Shown here piece after piece: positions 51,853-60,964 of a stretch of DNA of 64,000 nt; position 1 is the first letter of the stretch, and every line of letters starts with the position of its first letter. The stretch comes from CAYWWY01 sp964462525 (GTDB lineage Bacteria > Thermotogota > Thermotogae > MWEM01). The stretch spans positions 248,001 to 312,000 of the forward strand of contig CAYWWY010000001.1 of the NCBI GenBank assembly GCA_964462525.1, given 5' to 3'. The position numbers and the translations under genes are program-made. The notes beneath the pieces are model-generated. The model was not told where the DNA came from, searched no databases, and saw nothing but the letters and a program-made list of their open reading frames with translations.

Positions 51853-53387
51853 GCATTGTTTATCTCCTAATTATCCTAACCATCGTTGTGCTTATCCATG
51901 AAATTGGCCACTTTCTTTTTGCTAAGTTGTTTCATGTGAAAATCCTAGAATTCGGGATTGGAATGGGTCCGCGCTTATTTTCAAGGAAATCTAAAAGTGG
52001 AATTGAATTTCGGATCAACTTGTTTCCGATTGGCGGGTTTGTAAAGATGGCAGGAGAAGAGCCAAATGACACGAACCGATCCGACCCCAAGGAATCCGCG
52101 ATGCTTTTTTCCAATAAGCCCGCATGGCAGCGGTTTTTTGTCGCTTTTTCAGGCCCTATGTTCTCGATTTTGGGCGGGTACCTTTTATTGGCTCTCAGCA
52201 CTATGGTTTGGGGATTACCGGCCATTAGCATTGACCGAGTCGATATCCATAGCCCCGCATATGTTTCGGGGTTGCGGTCCGGTGATCAAATCACTCACAT
52301 AAACGGACGACGGGTTCTAGAGCAAGCTGATTTTTCCAATGCGGTCCAATCTTTCGATCACTTTTCGATTACTGTTCATCGAGAAGGAACCGGTTCGATC
52401 GACATGACAATCAATCCTGCCGCTTTTCCTAAACAGGTTTCGCTGATCCTTGAAACTTCGAAACCCTTTATGGAACGATCAGGAGACAGAGTACAGAGGA
52501 TTTCCGGTATACCAATCAACGAATGGTTATTATCTGACCCAAACCAATGGGTTGACAGGGATATTATTCTCGAAATGGAAGATGGACAATTCATTGAAGC
52601 CCGTTTGCGTGGCCTCCAACATGTAGAACCCAGAAAAGCCGTTGGGATTGTTTATGCTTCCATATCAAACCGTTTTCGTGCAGCTGCCCTTCCTTTTGAA
52701 GCAGATGATATTCTTGTTTCTGTGAATGGGATACCTATTGAAACTGGAGTGCATACAAGCTACGCTTTTCTCCTTTTGACTAATGCCCGTTCTAATGAGG
52801 CTTATCTATCCTATATCGAAATCCGGGGTGATACACTCATTGACTCCTTGACGATCCCGAGCAAACAGGAAGCCACATTTGGCGTGCTCCGAGAAGGGCA
52901 GTTCGTTACGATTCAAATACCCCTTGATCAAATGGAACCCGTTTTTCAGACCGCGATTTTTTACCCAGCGATGGATAATTGGTTTCCTGATCATGTCGTT
53001 CAAGCTTTGGGGTTGGGGTTTCAGAGAGCAAATCATCTCCTCTATATGATGGGGTCCGTACTCAGAGACCTATTTCAAGGACGAACGGGGGCTGGCGAAT
53101 TTATCGGAGTTATTGGGTTGACGGGAATTGTAGGCCAAGCAGCTCGCGCTGGTATGGAAACTATGATCTTTCTGGTCGCCTTTATCACCTTGAACCTGGG
53201 TTTAATCAATCTTCTACCTTTACCTGCGCTTGATGGCGGGAGGATCGTATTTGCCGTTATTGAAATGGTATTTCGAAGGAAAGTGAACCCCACAATTGAA
53301 GGATATATCCATGCGGTTGGCTTTTTCCTTCTTATGGGGTTGATCGTATTTATTACGTACAACGATATTATGAGATTTATTCGGTAA
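51849..53387 (+). CDS. rseP: RseP/RasP-type site-2 protease, likely CTG start
   Basis: 512 residues. Zinc site HEIGH in the first membrane helix, two PDZ-like regions (SPAYVSGLRSGDQITHINGR; FEADDILVSVNGIPIETG), and the C-terminal NLLPLPALDGGRIVFAVIE. An ATG/GTG start would begin at the HEIGH helix itself and delete half the first membrane segment. CTG at 51849 overlaps the preceding stop as CTGA, with GAGGG just upstream, and restores the full helix, so it is preferred. It cleaves anti-sigma factors and signal peptides. Confidence 0.9.
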   Translation: MSIVYLLIILTIVVLIHEIGHFLFAKLFHVKILEFGIGMGPRLFSRKSKSGIEFRINLFPIGGFVKMAGEEPNDTNRSDPKESAMLFSNKPAWQRFFVAFSGPMFSILGGYLLLALSTMVWGLPAISIDRVDIHSPAYVSGLRSGDQITHINGRRVLEQADFSNAVQSFDHFSITVHREGTGSIDMTINPAAFPKQVSLILETSKPFMERSGDRVQRISGIPINEWLLSDPNQWVDRDIILEMEDGQFIEARLRGLQHVEPRKAVGIVYASISNRFRAAALPFEADDILVSVNGIPIETGVHTSYAFLLLTNARSNEAYLSYIEIRGDTLIDSLTIPSKQEATFGVLREGQFVTIQIPLDQMEPVFQTAIFYPAMDNWFPDHVVQALGLGFQRANHLLYMMGSVLRDLFQGRTGAGEFIGVIGLTGIVGQAARAGMETMIFLVAFITLNLGLINLLPLPALDGGRIVFAVIEMVFRRKVNPTIEGYIHAVGFFLLMGLIVFITYNDIMRFIR

Positions 53388-53420
53388 CAGCAGACAGTGT
53401 ACAGAGGGGGGAGCAAAAGA

Positions 53421-54092
53421 ATGAGCCTGTGTTTGAAAAGAACCATCCGGTTCGCGATCTTGGTATCGGTCCTGCTTAGTTCTGTCTTAGGCATAGCACA
53501 AGATGAAGAAACCATCCATCTAAAAACCCGACGATTTAAGTTCTTTGACGACAGAATCGAATTCTACGAATATACAGAAGTGATCAAAGGATCTTTCAAG
53601 CTAATTTCTGATGAGTTTGTGATCCGGCGGGAACAGGAAGAAGCAAGGTTTGTTGATGCCCGAAAAGGAGTATATATCGAGTTTGACAACGGGTCTGCAT
53701 CCTCGGTTATTCTAGACTATGACCTTCAGTTGGAAAGGGGCGTTCTTAAAGAAGAGGTTGAAGCGTTTATTCGCACTTCGGGAAGTGATGAATCCGTTCG
53801 TATTCTTTGCGATGAAATGGAGATCGATACCCCCGGCCAAATCTATGAAGGGAGTGTTACCCGAGAATCTGAGAAGGTCCGGATTTACAAAGGAGACCTT
53901 TATGCAGAGTGTGTTTCCTTTCTCTATGACGGGAAAACAGAAATTATTACCATGGTTGGGAAAGTATACATAGAAGATCCGAAGAACAGCAGAAGGTTAT
54001 GGGCAGAGCGAGCCACCCTATCCCTTCAGGATGATTCCTTGGAAGCGGAGAATGCTACTATGGAGCTGCTTACAACCAGAGGGAGAGAATAA
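53421..54092 (+). CDS. exported OstA/LptA-like protein
   Basis: 223 residues: signal peptide then a repeated beta-strand region (FKFFDDRIEFYEYTEVI, LISDEFVIRREQEEARFVDARKGV, MVGKVYIEDP) like the OstA/LptA jellyroll, which carries lipopolysaccharide across the periplasm. Sequence support is moderate. The ATG at 53421 follows GGGGGGAG. Its position between rseP and serS is a single operon. Confidence 0.65.
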   Translation: MSLCLKRTIRFAILVSVLLSSVLGIAQDEETIHLKTRRFKFFDDRIEFYEYTEVIKGSFKLISDEFVIRREQEEARFVDARKGVYIEFDNGSASSVILDYDLQLERGVLKEEVEAFIRTSGSDESVRILCDEMEIDTPGQIYEGSVTRESEKVRIYKGDLYAECVSFLYDGKTEIITMVGKVYIEDPKNSRRLWAERATLSLQDDSLEAENATMELLTTRGRE

Positions 54093-54095
54093 TTT

Positions 54096-55373
54096 ATGTT
54101 GGATATTCGATGGATCCGGCAGAATCCAGAAATGCTGCGATCAGCCCTTAGAAAAAGAAATGAGGATGAGTGTATTGTGGACTCGATCCTTGAAATGGAT
54201 GAGCAGCGTCGGATTCACATCGGACAGCTTGACTCCTTGAAAAGAGAGCGGAACGCTGTATCTAAGATTGTAGCCAAACACAAGTCCGAAAAAAACTCTT
54301 CTGAAGCAGAATCATCCATTGCAGAAGGGAAGAAACTAGGAGAAATGATTCGATCATTGGAAGAAAAGATGAAAACACTTGATGAAGAGCAGAACCGTAT
54401 GCTTTCATTTATTCCGAACATCCCTTCAGAAAAAGTACCCATAGGGGTTGATGAGTCAAGCAATCACCTCATCCGAACAAATGGCACTCCACGGGAGTTT
54501 CCTTTCGAGCCGAAACCCCATTGGGAATTAGGGACCGAGCTTCAACTGCTTGACTTAGAACGGGCAGGAAAGCTCAGTGGTTCGAGGTTTTCGATCCTCC
54601 GGGGAACCTTAGCCAGATTAGAACGAGCCCTCATTCAGTTTATGCTCGATACGCACTCTCAACAGTATGGATATCTGGAAGTATCCATCCCTCACTTGGT
54701 GAAACGGGAGACGATGTTTTCAAGCGGGCAGCTTCCCAAATTTGAAGATGAAGCATACAAAACAACACCCGATGACCTTTTCCTAATACCCACAGCTGAA
54801 GTTTTTTTGGCAAGTATGCACAAAGACGAAATATTTAATGAAAGTCAATTACCCATCCGATATGTCGCATATACTCCCTGTTACCGGAGAGAAGCCGGCA
54901 GCTATGGAAAAGACGTTCGCGGATTGATTCGAGTACACCAATTCCATAAAGTCGAATTGCTTCAAATCACAGACAGTCAGAGCTCATACGACCGATTGGA
55001 GGACATAACAGGTCATGCGGAATCGATTCTCCAACTATTGGGTCTTCCATATCGAGTAGTTTCACTCTCTACCGGGGATTTGGGATTTGGAGCTTCATTT
55101 ACCTATGACTTGGAAGTATGGTTGCCCTCATACCGAACCTACAGGGAGATATCCTCATGCAGCAATGACTTAGATTTTCAGTCCCGGAGAGCCAATATTC
55201 GATACAGAAATCGTCAGAACAAGCTTGAATTTGTACATGTGTTGAATGGTTCTGGCATAGCCGTTGGACGAGCACTGGTGGCGATTATGGAAAACTACCA
55301 AAACGCGGACGGAAGCATCGCAATTCCAGATGTGCTTCAAAAGTACATGGGGGGAGAAAAATCGATCCTTTGA
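54096..55373 (+). CDS. serS: seryl-tRNA synthetase
   Basis: 425 residues. N-terminal coiled-coil tRNA-binding arm (about 30-105), then the class II core with TAEVFLASMHKDEI, CYRREAGSYGKDVRG, FHKVELLQ and the C-terminal GSGIAVGRALVAIMENYQ. A terminator follows. Confidence 0.97.
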   Translation: MLDIRWIRQNPEMLRSALRKRNEDECIVDSILEMDEQRRIHIGQLDSLKRERNAVSKIVAKHKSEKNSSEAESSIAEGKKLGEMIRSLEEKMKTLDEEQNRMLSFIPNIPSEKVPIGVDESSNHLIRTNGTPREFPFEPKPHWELGTELQLLDLERAGKLSGSRFSILRGTLARLERALIQFMLDTHSQQYGYLEVSIPHLVKRETMFSSGQLPKFEDEAYKTTPDDLFLIPTAEVFLASMHKDEIFNESQLPIRYVAYTPCYRREAGSYGKDVRGLIRVHQFHKVELLQITDSQSSYDRLEDITGHAESILQLLGLPYRVVSLSTGDLGFGASFTYDLEVWLPSYRTYREISSCSNDLDFQSRRANIRYRNRQNKLEFVHVLNGSGIAVGRALVAIMENYQNADGSIAIPDVLQKYMGGEKSIL

Positions 55374-55447
55374 ACTTTTTCACTCTTGTGGAAGTCAAAA
55401 CAGTAGAAAGAAGAAACCCCTCAAATAGAGAAATGAACCCCCCACAT

Positions 55448-55476
55448 TAAAGCGGATCAAATCCGCTTTATTTTTT
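55448..55476 (+). terminator. intrinsic terminator after serS
   Basis: TAAAGCGGAT and ATCCGCTTTA pair perfectly around a CAA loop, followed by six T. Confidence 0.92.
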
Positions 55477-55526
55477 GGGTAGCTTCCATAAAGAGAGATC
55501 CCATTTTATCGTGCGAGGTGGATTAT

Positions 55527-56516
55527 ATGGAATATGGCATAAGTTATTTTGGAAATCGAATTCTGAAGTATGTCGAAAAAGACATGATTGACCTGAAACA
55601 GACAGGGTTTCAAACAGTTGTGCATACTTTCAGCGAAGCGGATTTTGACTTTTCCGAAAAATACATGGCCAAAATCGTTCAAGCCACGAAAAGAGCGGGG
55701 CTTACCGTTTGGATTGACCCTTGGGGTGTTGGAGGTGTTTTTGGCGGAGAAGCGTTTTCTGGATTTCTCCAGAAGCATCCGGAGGCATGGCAAATATCCA
55801 ACCACGGGAAGATGATGGGTTCCGCTTGCTTAAACATGAACTCATTTCGTGCCTTTATCCGTTCATGGATCGATGCATGCGTAAATTGCGGAGCAGACAC
55901 GATTTTCTGGGATGAACCGCATCTGTTTCTTTTCCAACCGCGCGAACGGTTTCCCGATGAGTGGACATGTAGATGTTCTGTATGCCAAAGCCTATTCAAA
56001 GACAAGTATGGGTACGTCATGCCCAATGAGTTAATCAGTGATATTGTCCAATTCCGAAACGACTCGATTCTTTCTTTCTTTACTGAAATGACATCTTATG
56101 CGAAATCAAAATCCATTGAGAATGCTCTTTGTTTTCTGCCGTTTGAATCAGATTATATTGGAATAACTGATTATGAAGGGATCGCGAAACTCAATTCTAT
56201 CTCGAATCTTGGATCGGATCCCTATTGGATGGCTTTTCAAAAACCCATGCAGCCTTTTTTGAGTGAAGTCACTCAAAGGGTTTTGTCTCTTTCCGACCAA
56301 TACCAAAAAAAGAACCATATATGGATGCAAGCCTTTTCCGTTCCCAGCGGAAGAGAGAGCGAATTGGTGGATGGGGCTCAAATAATTCAAGAACTAGGCG
56401 CTCAGTCGATTTTATTCTGGGGTGTCGGCGCATGCGCTCATATTTCTCGTATCGCGCCAGATGACCCAGAAAAAGTATGGAATACCGTTCAACACATCGT
56501 CAGAACAACCCAGTAA
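55527..56516 (+). CDS. putative TIM-barrel glycoside-hydrolase-like protein with cysteine cluster
   Basis: 329 residues. A TIM-barrel-like profile with FWDEPH and GLTVWIDPWG, and a small cysteine-rich insertion (CRCSVCQSLFKDKYG) seen in some putative glycoside hydrolases. Sugar substrate unknown and family not certain. No signal peptide. The ATG at 55527 with GAGGTG is preferred to GTG at 55518. Confidence 0.55.
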   Translation: MEYGISYFGNRILKYVEKDMIDLKQTGFQTVVHTFSEADFDFSEKYMAKIVQATKRAGLTVWIDPWGVGGVFGGEAFSGFLQKHPEAWQISNHGKMMGSACLNMNSFRAFIRSWIDACVNCGADTIFWDEPHLFLFQPRERFPDEWTCRCSVCQSLFKDKYGYVMPNELISDIVQFRNDSILSFFTEMTSYAKSKSIENALCFLPFESDYIGITDYEGIAKLNSISNLGSDPYWMAFQKPMQPFLSEVTQRVLSLSDQYQKKNHIWMQAFSVPSGRESELVDGAQIIQELGAQSILFWGVGACAHISRIAPDDPEKVWNTVQHIVRTTQ

Positions 56517-56534
56517 CATCGTTCGTCTATTCTA

Positions 56535-56543
56535 TGTTATAAT
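56535..56543 (+). promoter_or_regulatory. extended -10 promoter for lemA
   Basis: TGTTATAAT on the plus strand, about 38 bases before the ATG at 56581. Confidence 0.5.
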
Positions 56544-56580
56544 CGAAAATGAGTCATCTTCGGTGAGAGGGGGAGTGCAA

Positions 56581-57135
56581 ATGGTAGGATGGATTATTCT
56601 GATTATTGTCGTTCTTCTTGCGTTATGGGTAATGGCTGCATACAATAGCCTTGTCACACAAAAGAAACGGGTTGAGAATTCTTGGAGTCAAATTGACGTT
56701 CAGCTGAAACGCCGTTCCGATCTAATCCCCAACCTCGTTAACGCTGTAAAAGGCTACATGAAGTTCGAGCAGGATACACTAGAAAAGGTGATGGCAGCTC
56801 GGGCGAAAGCCTTAGGCGCAAAAGACCAACATGAACGGATGGAAGCAGAAGGAGAGGTAAGTGGGTTTCTTGGACGGCTTTTGGCGGTTGTTGAAAACTA
56901 CCCCGACTTGAAAGCAAACCAGAATGTAATGAAACTCCAAGAAGAGCTGACGAATACCGAAAACAAGATCTCTTATTCCCGCCAATTTTACAATGACATG
57001 ACAATGAAATACAATACAGCCATTGAAGTGTTCCCTTCGAACATTATCGCTAACTTGTTCAAGTTCAAAGCGTTTGAGTTCTTTACCATTCCCGAAGAAG
57101 CAAAAGAAACACCAAAAGTTGACCTGAACTTTTAA
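56581..57135 (+). CDS. lemA: LemA-family protein
   Basis: 184 residues. One N-terminal membrane helix (WIILIIVVLLALWVM), then the LemA fold: YNSLVTQKKRVENSWSQIDVQ, RRSDLIPNLVNAVKGYM, EVFPSNIIANLF. Function of the family is unclear. The frame is open further upstream, but GAGAGGGGGAG and the membrane start place the ATG at 56581. Confidence 0.93.
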   Translation: MVGWIILIIVVLLALWVMAAYNSLVTQKKRVENSWSQIDVQLKRRSDLIPNLVNAVKGYMKFEQDTLEKVMAARAKALGAKDQHERMEAEGEVSGFLGRLLAVVENYPDLKANQNVMKLQEELTNTENKISYSRQFYNDMTMKYNTAIEVFPSNIIANLFKFKAFEFFTIPEEAKETPKVDLNF

Positions 57136-57164
57136 CATTAATATTTCCCTTGAATCTCACGTAT

Positions 57165-57196
57165 ATCAAAAAGGGTGCCGCAATCGGCACCCTTTA
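57165..57196. terminator. bidirectional intrinsic terminator
   Basis: AAAGGGTGCCG (57170-57180) pairs with CGGCACCCTTT (57185-57195) around CAAT. A T-rich stretch follows on the minus strand (stronger direction), where it ends the hydrogenase-chemoreceptor gene; lemA reads into the same hairpin from the other side. Confidence 0.85.
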
Positions 57197-57271
57197 TCAA
57201 TTATTCACATCTGGATTTCGTGAGCCGATGGTTCGAAGCCTGTTTTTTCTTTTTTTTTTGCTTTTTTCCCT

Positions 57272-59329
57272 TTACTTATCCTCTTGCGCTTGTTTTAGTA
57301 CATAATCAATGCTTTTCCGGTGATCTTGGCAAACCAGAATCTGATTGTCTATATCAACTGACAGAGTCTCAATTTGATCAGCGACTTGTCCCAAAACAGC
57401 CTGAACTTCATTCGTCGATTGACGAACAACCAAAGATTCGGTAACCACGCTTTCAGCCCGTTCGGTTATACTTTGCACATGTTCTTGTGTTCGATTCATT
57501 TCTTGGTGCAACCAATTAACAAAGGGTTTGATTTTTTCAACCTCTAAACCAGTTTGCTCTGCTAAGGCTTTGACTTCTCCGGCCACCACTGCAAAACCTT
57601 TCCCGCTTTCGCCTGCTCTGGCCGCTTCTATTGCCGCATTAAGTGCTAACAAGTTCGTTTGCGCTGAGATGTCTTCAATTGTTTCTGAAATATCGAACAA
57701 CTGATTGGATTTCTCTTTGATCGAAACGATAATATGGTTTGTTTCTCCAACCAGGCCTTTTGTTTCTTCAACATTGGATATCATCGATTCAATCTTTTCT
57801 ACTACCCCTTCATTGCTTTTTGATAGGATTTTGGTTTCAGAATTGATTTTATCGGTCACAGAATTCGTGAACTCAATATGCTCGTTATTCTTTGAGGTAT
57901 ATTCAAGCATCATATTCAATGCCTCTTGGATTAACTCGAGTGTTTTGTCTCCCTTTCTTTTTTCATTCTGCATCTCTTCGTGTTGATACCAATGGCAGTT
58001 TTCGGGTTGATTCAGGTTGTTAAAGACTGCAATAGCCATGTTTTCACACTTTTGGTAACCGCAGGAATGACAGTTTTTGATGTCCTCATCCGAATACTTA
58101 TGCATCTTTGTATAAACGTCTTGCAGCTCTTTCTTATTGGGGATTTTAATCGTGTAGTGTTTTGATTTATTGATATATTTTCGAAGATAGGTATTTAGAC
58201 CTCCTGTCGCGCGCCATTCACGGTCAAGCATCTTTTGAAAGCGACGTACATGAAACTTCCCAAGAAAAAAGAGTCTTTTGTGATCTGTGTGGTATTTTTC
58301 CAGCTTCTCCCGCTTCCTCTCTTCGACCAACCATTCGATTTTATCTTGGGAAGCATGCTGGTTGAGCGTGCCTGGTCCGCCATTACAACCCAAAGCGCAG
58401 TTTAAACAATCAACGAGCAACGGATTATGACTTCCTTCGATGGACGATTCCAAGTCATTTAAATAATGATAGATATGTTCCTTCCCTTCGATTTTCCTCG
58501 TGCGGTTTTCGACACCTTGCATATCTCGTTGCGCTGTTCGCAACAATCCCCCTGGAGTGGAAAACAAAACAGCTCGTTCCGCTGATGGGTTATCATAATC
58601 AGATTCTTCTACAGATAGAGAATTCGGATGTTTTTTGAACCAATCGCTCAAAGACTTAAAGGTAATATTGTAATACTGCCCTTTGCCAATACAATCGTCG
58701 AATTCTCTCTTTTTTGCCAAACAAGGCGACAAAATAATAACTTTTGCATCCGCTAACTTCGGATACTTTTTCTTGGCGTATAGAATCGTATGCATCATCG
58801 GGGAATGACCTGGACTAAGATATGGCAGAAGTTCCGGCCGTACCATTTCTATGTATGAAACAAGCGCTGGGCAAGGCTGCGCAATCACACATTTTGGTGC
58901 GCTTTTTTTGATAAACTCGATATAGGTCTTAATTGTCAACTCTGCTCCAAAGCTAACATCCAGCACTTTTTTGATCCCAAGATTTTTCAACCAAGCATTT
59001 ACTTTCCGGTCTAGCTTCGGAAAGCTTGCAACCAAAGCGGGCGCAACAATCGCGAAAGCATTTTTCTTGGTGCCATGTGTAAGAAAGTCTTCCTCGAACA
59101 TGGCCCAATCATCTACGTATCGCCGTGCATCATGCCCCGCATCTTCGCATTCTTTGATACACGCTCCACACCCGATGCAAAGATTCTGATCCACTTCGAT
59201 GTGCGCAGGGATGCTCTCTTTTTTAGGTACCGCTCGATTGCACATTTTCACAGGGCAAACAGCAATACAGGAATGGCAGTTTGCGCATTTTTCTGGATCG
59301 ACTTCCATCACTGTACACAAATCGTTCAT
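57272..59329 (-). CDS. [FeFe]-hydrogenase-like sensory protein fused to a chemoreceptor signalling domain
   Basis: 685 residues. Residues 15-61 bind two [4Fe-4S] clusters (CANCHSCIAVCP; CIGCGACIKEC). Residues about 90-330 are the H-cluster domain: QPCPALVSYIE (one Cys, not the usual two), SPCLAKKREFDDC and DCLNCALGCNGGPG. A second Fe-S region follows (CHSCGYQKC, 420-428). From about residue 460 comes the methyl-accepting chemotaxis hairpin: DISAQTNLLALNAAIEAARAGESGKGFAVVAGEV-type sequence. No membrane segment, so it is cytoplasmic. The ATG at 59329 follows GGGGAGGT. It probably senses hydrogen or redox state and signals to CheA; catalytic activity is doubtful without the second P1 cysteine. 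Confidence 0.87.
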   Translation of the reverse strand: MNDLCTVMEVDPEKCANCHSCIAVCPVKMCNRAVPKKESIPAHIEVDQNLCIGCGACIKECEDAGHDARRYVDDWAMFEEDFLTHGTKKNAFAIVAPALVASFPKLDRKVNAWLKNLGIKKVLDVSFGAELTIKTYIEFIKKSAPKCVIAQPCPALVSYIEMVRPELLPYLSPGHSPMMHTILYAKKKYPKLADAKVIILSPCLAKKREFDDCIGKGQYYNITFKSLSDWFKKHPNSLSVEESDYDNPSAERAVLFSTPGGLLRTAQRDMQGVENRTRKIEGKEHIYHYLNDLESSIEGSHNPLLVDCLNCALGCNGGPGTLNQHASQDKIEWLVEERKREKLEKYHTDHKRLFFLGKFHVRRFQKMLDREWRATGGLNTYLRKYINKSKHYTIKIPNKKELQDVYTKMHKYSDEDIKNCHSCGYQKCENMAIAVFNNLNQPENCHWYQHEEMQNEKRKGDKTLELIQEALNMMLEYTSKNNEHIEFTNSVTDKINSETKILSKSNEGVVEKIESMISNVEETKGLVGETNHIIVSIKEKSNQLFDISETIEDISAQTNLLALNAAIEAARAGESGKGFAVVAGEVKALAEQTGLEVEKIKPFVNWLHQEMNRTQEHVQSITERAESVVTESLVVRQSTNEVQAVLGQVADQIETLSVDIDNQILVCQDHRKSIDYVLKQAQEDK

Positions 59330-59384
59330 GAAAGACCTCCCCATTTTTTTATTTTTTTACCAGATGAAACTATTTTTCAGAAAG

Positions 59385-59393
59385 ATTATAGCA
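59385..59393 (-). promoter_or_regulatory. extended -10 promoter for the hydrogenase-chemoreceptor gene
   Basis: TGCTATAAT on the minus strand, about 55 bases upstream of the ATG at 59329. The remaining bases to 59549 hold no gene that I can see. Confidence 0.55.
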
Positions 59394-59549
59394 TAATGGG
59401 ATTGCAGAATCCAATTCGTCCGTGAAGTGGTTTATGAAAGTCTATTCTTTCAACACATGGCCGTCTCTTCACTCATGAAGAAATGGCAGTGTACACTGGG
59501 TAATGAAAGGAGAGGGTTACTCGTAATCAATGAAAGGGGTGTGATTTAT

Positions 59550-59906
59550 TCAGCATTCTTTGAAATCTTCATACCGAGACTTACAAACGCTGCACCTTTG
59601 AATTAGCTCATGCAAGCTGGAATTGCGATCAATGTGCGTAACCAGGAAATGAGAATAAGCATGATAAATTTCGGTAAGCATCTCTAGATCCATTTCAGAT
59701 TTATGTTTGAAACCTCTTTGGGTCATCTCACGTGCTAACTCCTGATGCCTCCGTTCGATTTGACTTAAATCAAGCAATCCATTGCGAACATATCCGTCCA
59801 TCCGAATCCCTTTTGCCATGGAGCCAACAAACATATGGACTTCAACATGCTCTCCCAAAAGATGCTGATCACACATGAATAAAGGGTTAACCATCCACAT
59901 TCTCAT
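59550..59906 (-). CDS. protein resembling pyrimidine-dimer DNA glycosylase (endonuclease V type)
   Basis: 118 residues. RMWMVNPLFMCDQHLLGEHVE and RHQELAREMTQRGFKHKSEM resemble a widespread family annotated as T4 endonuclease V-like glycosylases, which excise UV dimers. Recognition is from memory of the pattern and is moderate. A C-terminal CSVCKSRYEDFKEC adds a cysteine cluster. Overlaps the upstream membrane-protein gene by 20 bases. Confidence 0.55.
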   Translation of the reverse strand: MRMWMVNPLFMCDQHLLGEHVEVHMFVGSMAKGIRMDGYVRNGLLDLSQIERRHQELAREMTQRGFKHKSEMDLEMLTEIYHAYSHFLVTHIDRNSSLHELIQRCSVCKSRYEDFKEC

Positions 59907-60411
59907 GTTTTTTCCTTCTCGAAATCCCCATAATCAATCCCAACACAATAGACCATAGAGCCGCAAGAGTAATACGCCATTCCGGGGGAAGCAAAAAGGT
60001 GATGGTATGAGCCGGTATCCAGAACCAAAGCAAAGTAAACAACGCGCCCCGGATGCCTTGCCAGTTTTGTTTGCGTTCGAGTAGATTATCCAACAGCCGG
60101 TGTCCAAGAATTAACCACGGTCCAAAAAGGAGGTTCATAAAGAAAGAAATCCAAAAAGGAAGGATCGCATCTGGTAAGAACTCCTGCACCCTAAGAGCGA
60201 CAACAAACCCTTCGAACCCTACAAAAGCATATTTGATTCCTATGGCCAAAATCGCCCATATTGCTGCTTTTCCAAGGATTCGGATCCATGGAACTCGCCC
60301 CCATTTTCGATTTCGAATTGCTAATCCAATGAGTTCTCCGATTGTCCCAAGCAAAGCAAATTGAATCATCGATGATATGATGGGGTGGTTTTGTACAAAA
60401 GTAATCCACAC
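59887..60411 (-). CDS. membrane protein of unknown function
   Basis: 174 residues, four or five membrane segments (FALLGTIGELIGLAI, WAILAIGIKYAFVGFEGFVVAL). No family recognised with confidence; an Mpv17-like plan is possible. GTG start with GGAGGAAT upstream. Confidence 0.65.
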   Translation of the reverse strand: MWITFVQNHPIISSMIQFALLGTIGELIGLAIRNRKWGRVPWIRILGKAAIWAILAIGIKYAFVGFEGFVVALRVQEFLPDAILPFWISFFMNLLFGPWLILGHRLLDNLLERKQNWQGIRGALFTLLWFWIPAHTITFLLPPEWRITLAALWSIVLGLIMGISRRKKHENVDG

Positions 60412-60430
60412 GCGTATTCCTCCTTATGGG

Positions 60431-60964
60431 TTATGCTATGGGTTTTTTGGGGGTAATTTTTCCTTCCTTGGCCTCTTCCGATCGAGCAAGCATAAAAAAT
60501 AAATCGGATAGCCGGTTTATAAATTGAAGCATGTGAACGGATACTGGGTTTTGCCTATGTAAAGAGACCACTCTTCGTTCCATCCTCCTACATATGGCTC
60601 GGCAAATATCCAATTTCGCTGCAGAATATGTGCATCCAGGTACAACAAACCCTTTGAGAGGCAGCCTTTTTTCGTATTCATGAACCCGATTTGTTACCCA
60701 TTGGGCTGCTTCTGCGGTAATTGGGTTTTGAAAGGGAGTCCCAACCGTTGCTAATTCTCCAGCGATCAAGAACAAGTAATCTTGGATGGAACAAAGGTCT
60801 TTGATTACCTGATCGTCGAGGCAGATATGACGAGATTCACTGATATAGGAACCAAGTTCATCAACTGTACCGTAGGCTTCAACTCGAATATGGTCTTTAG
60901 GCACTCTCTGTCCGGACCATAGTGATGTATTCCCTTCGTCTCCCGTTTTTGTAATGATGCTCAT
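60431..60964 (-). CDS. cob(I)alamin adenosyltransferase, PduO type
   Basis: 177 residues. TKTGDEGNTSLWSGQRVPKDH and EAYGTVDELGSYI at the N-terminus, and the C-terminal ICRRMERRVVSLHRQN with INRLSDLFF. Makes adenosylcobalamin, the cofactor of B12 aminomutases. ATGA overlap with trxB. Confidence 0.93.
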   Translation of the reverse strand: MSIITKTGDEGNTSLWSGQRVPKDHIRVEAYGTVDELGSYISESRHICLDDQVIKDLCSIQDYLFLIAGELATVGTPFQNPITAEAAQWVTNRVHEYEKRLPLKGFVVPGCTYSAAKLDICRAICRRMERRVVSLHRQNPVSVHMLQFINRLSDLFFMLARSEEAKEGKITPKKPIA

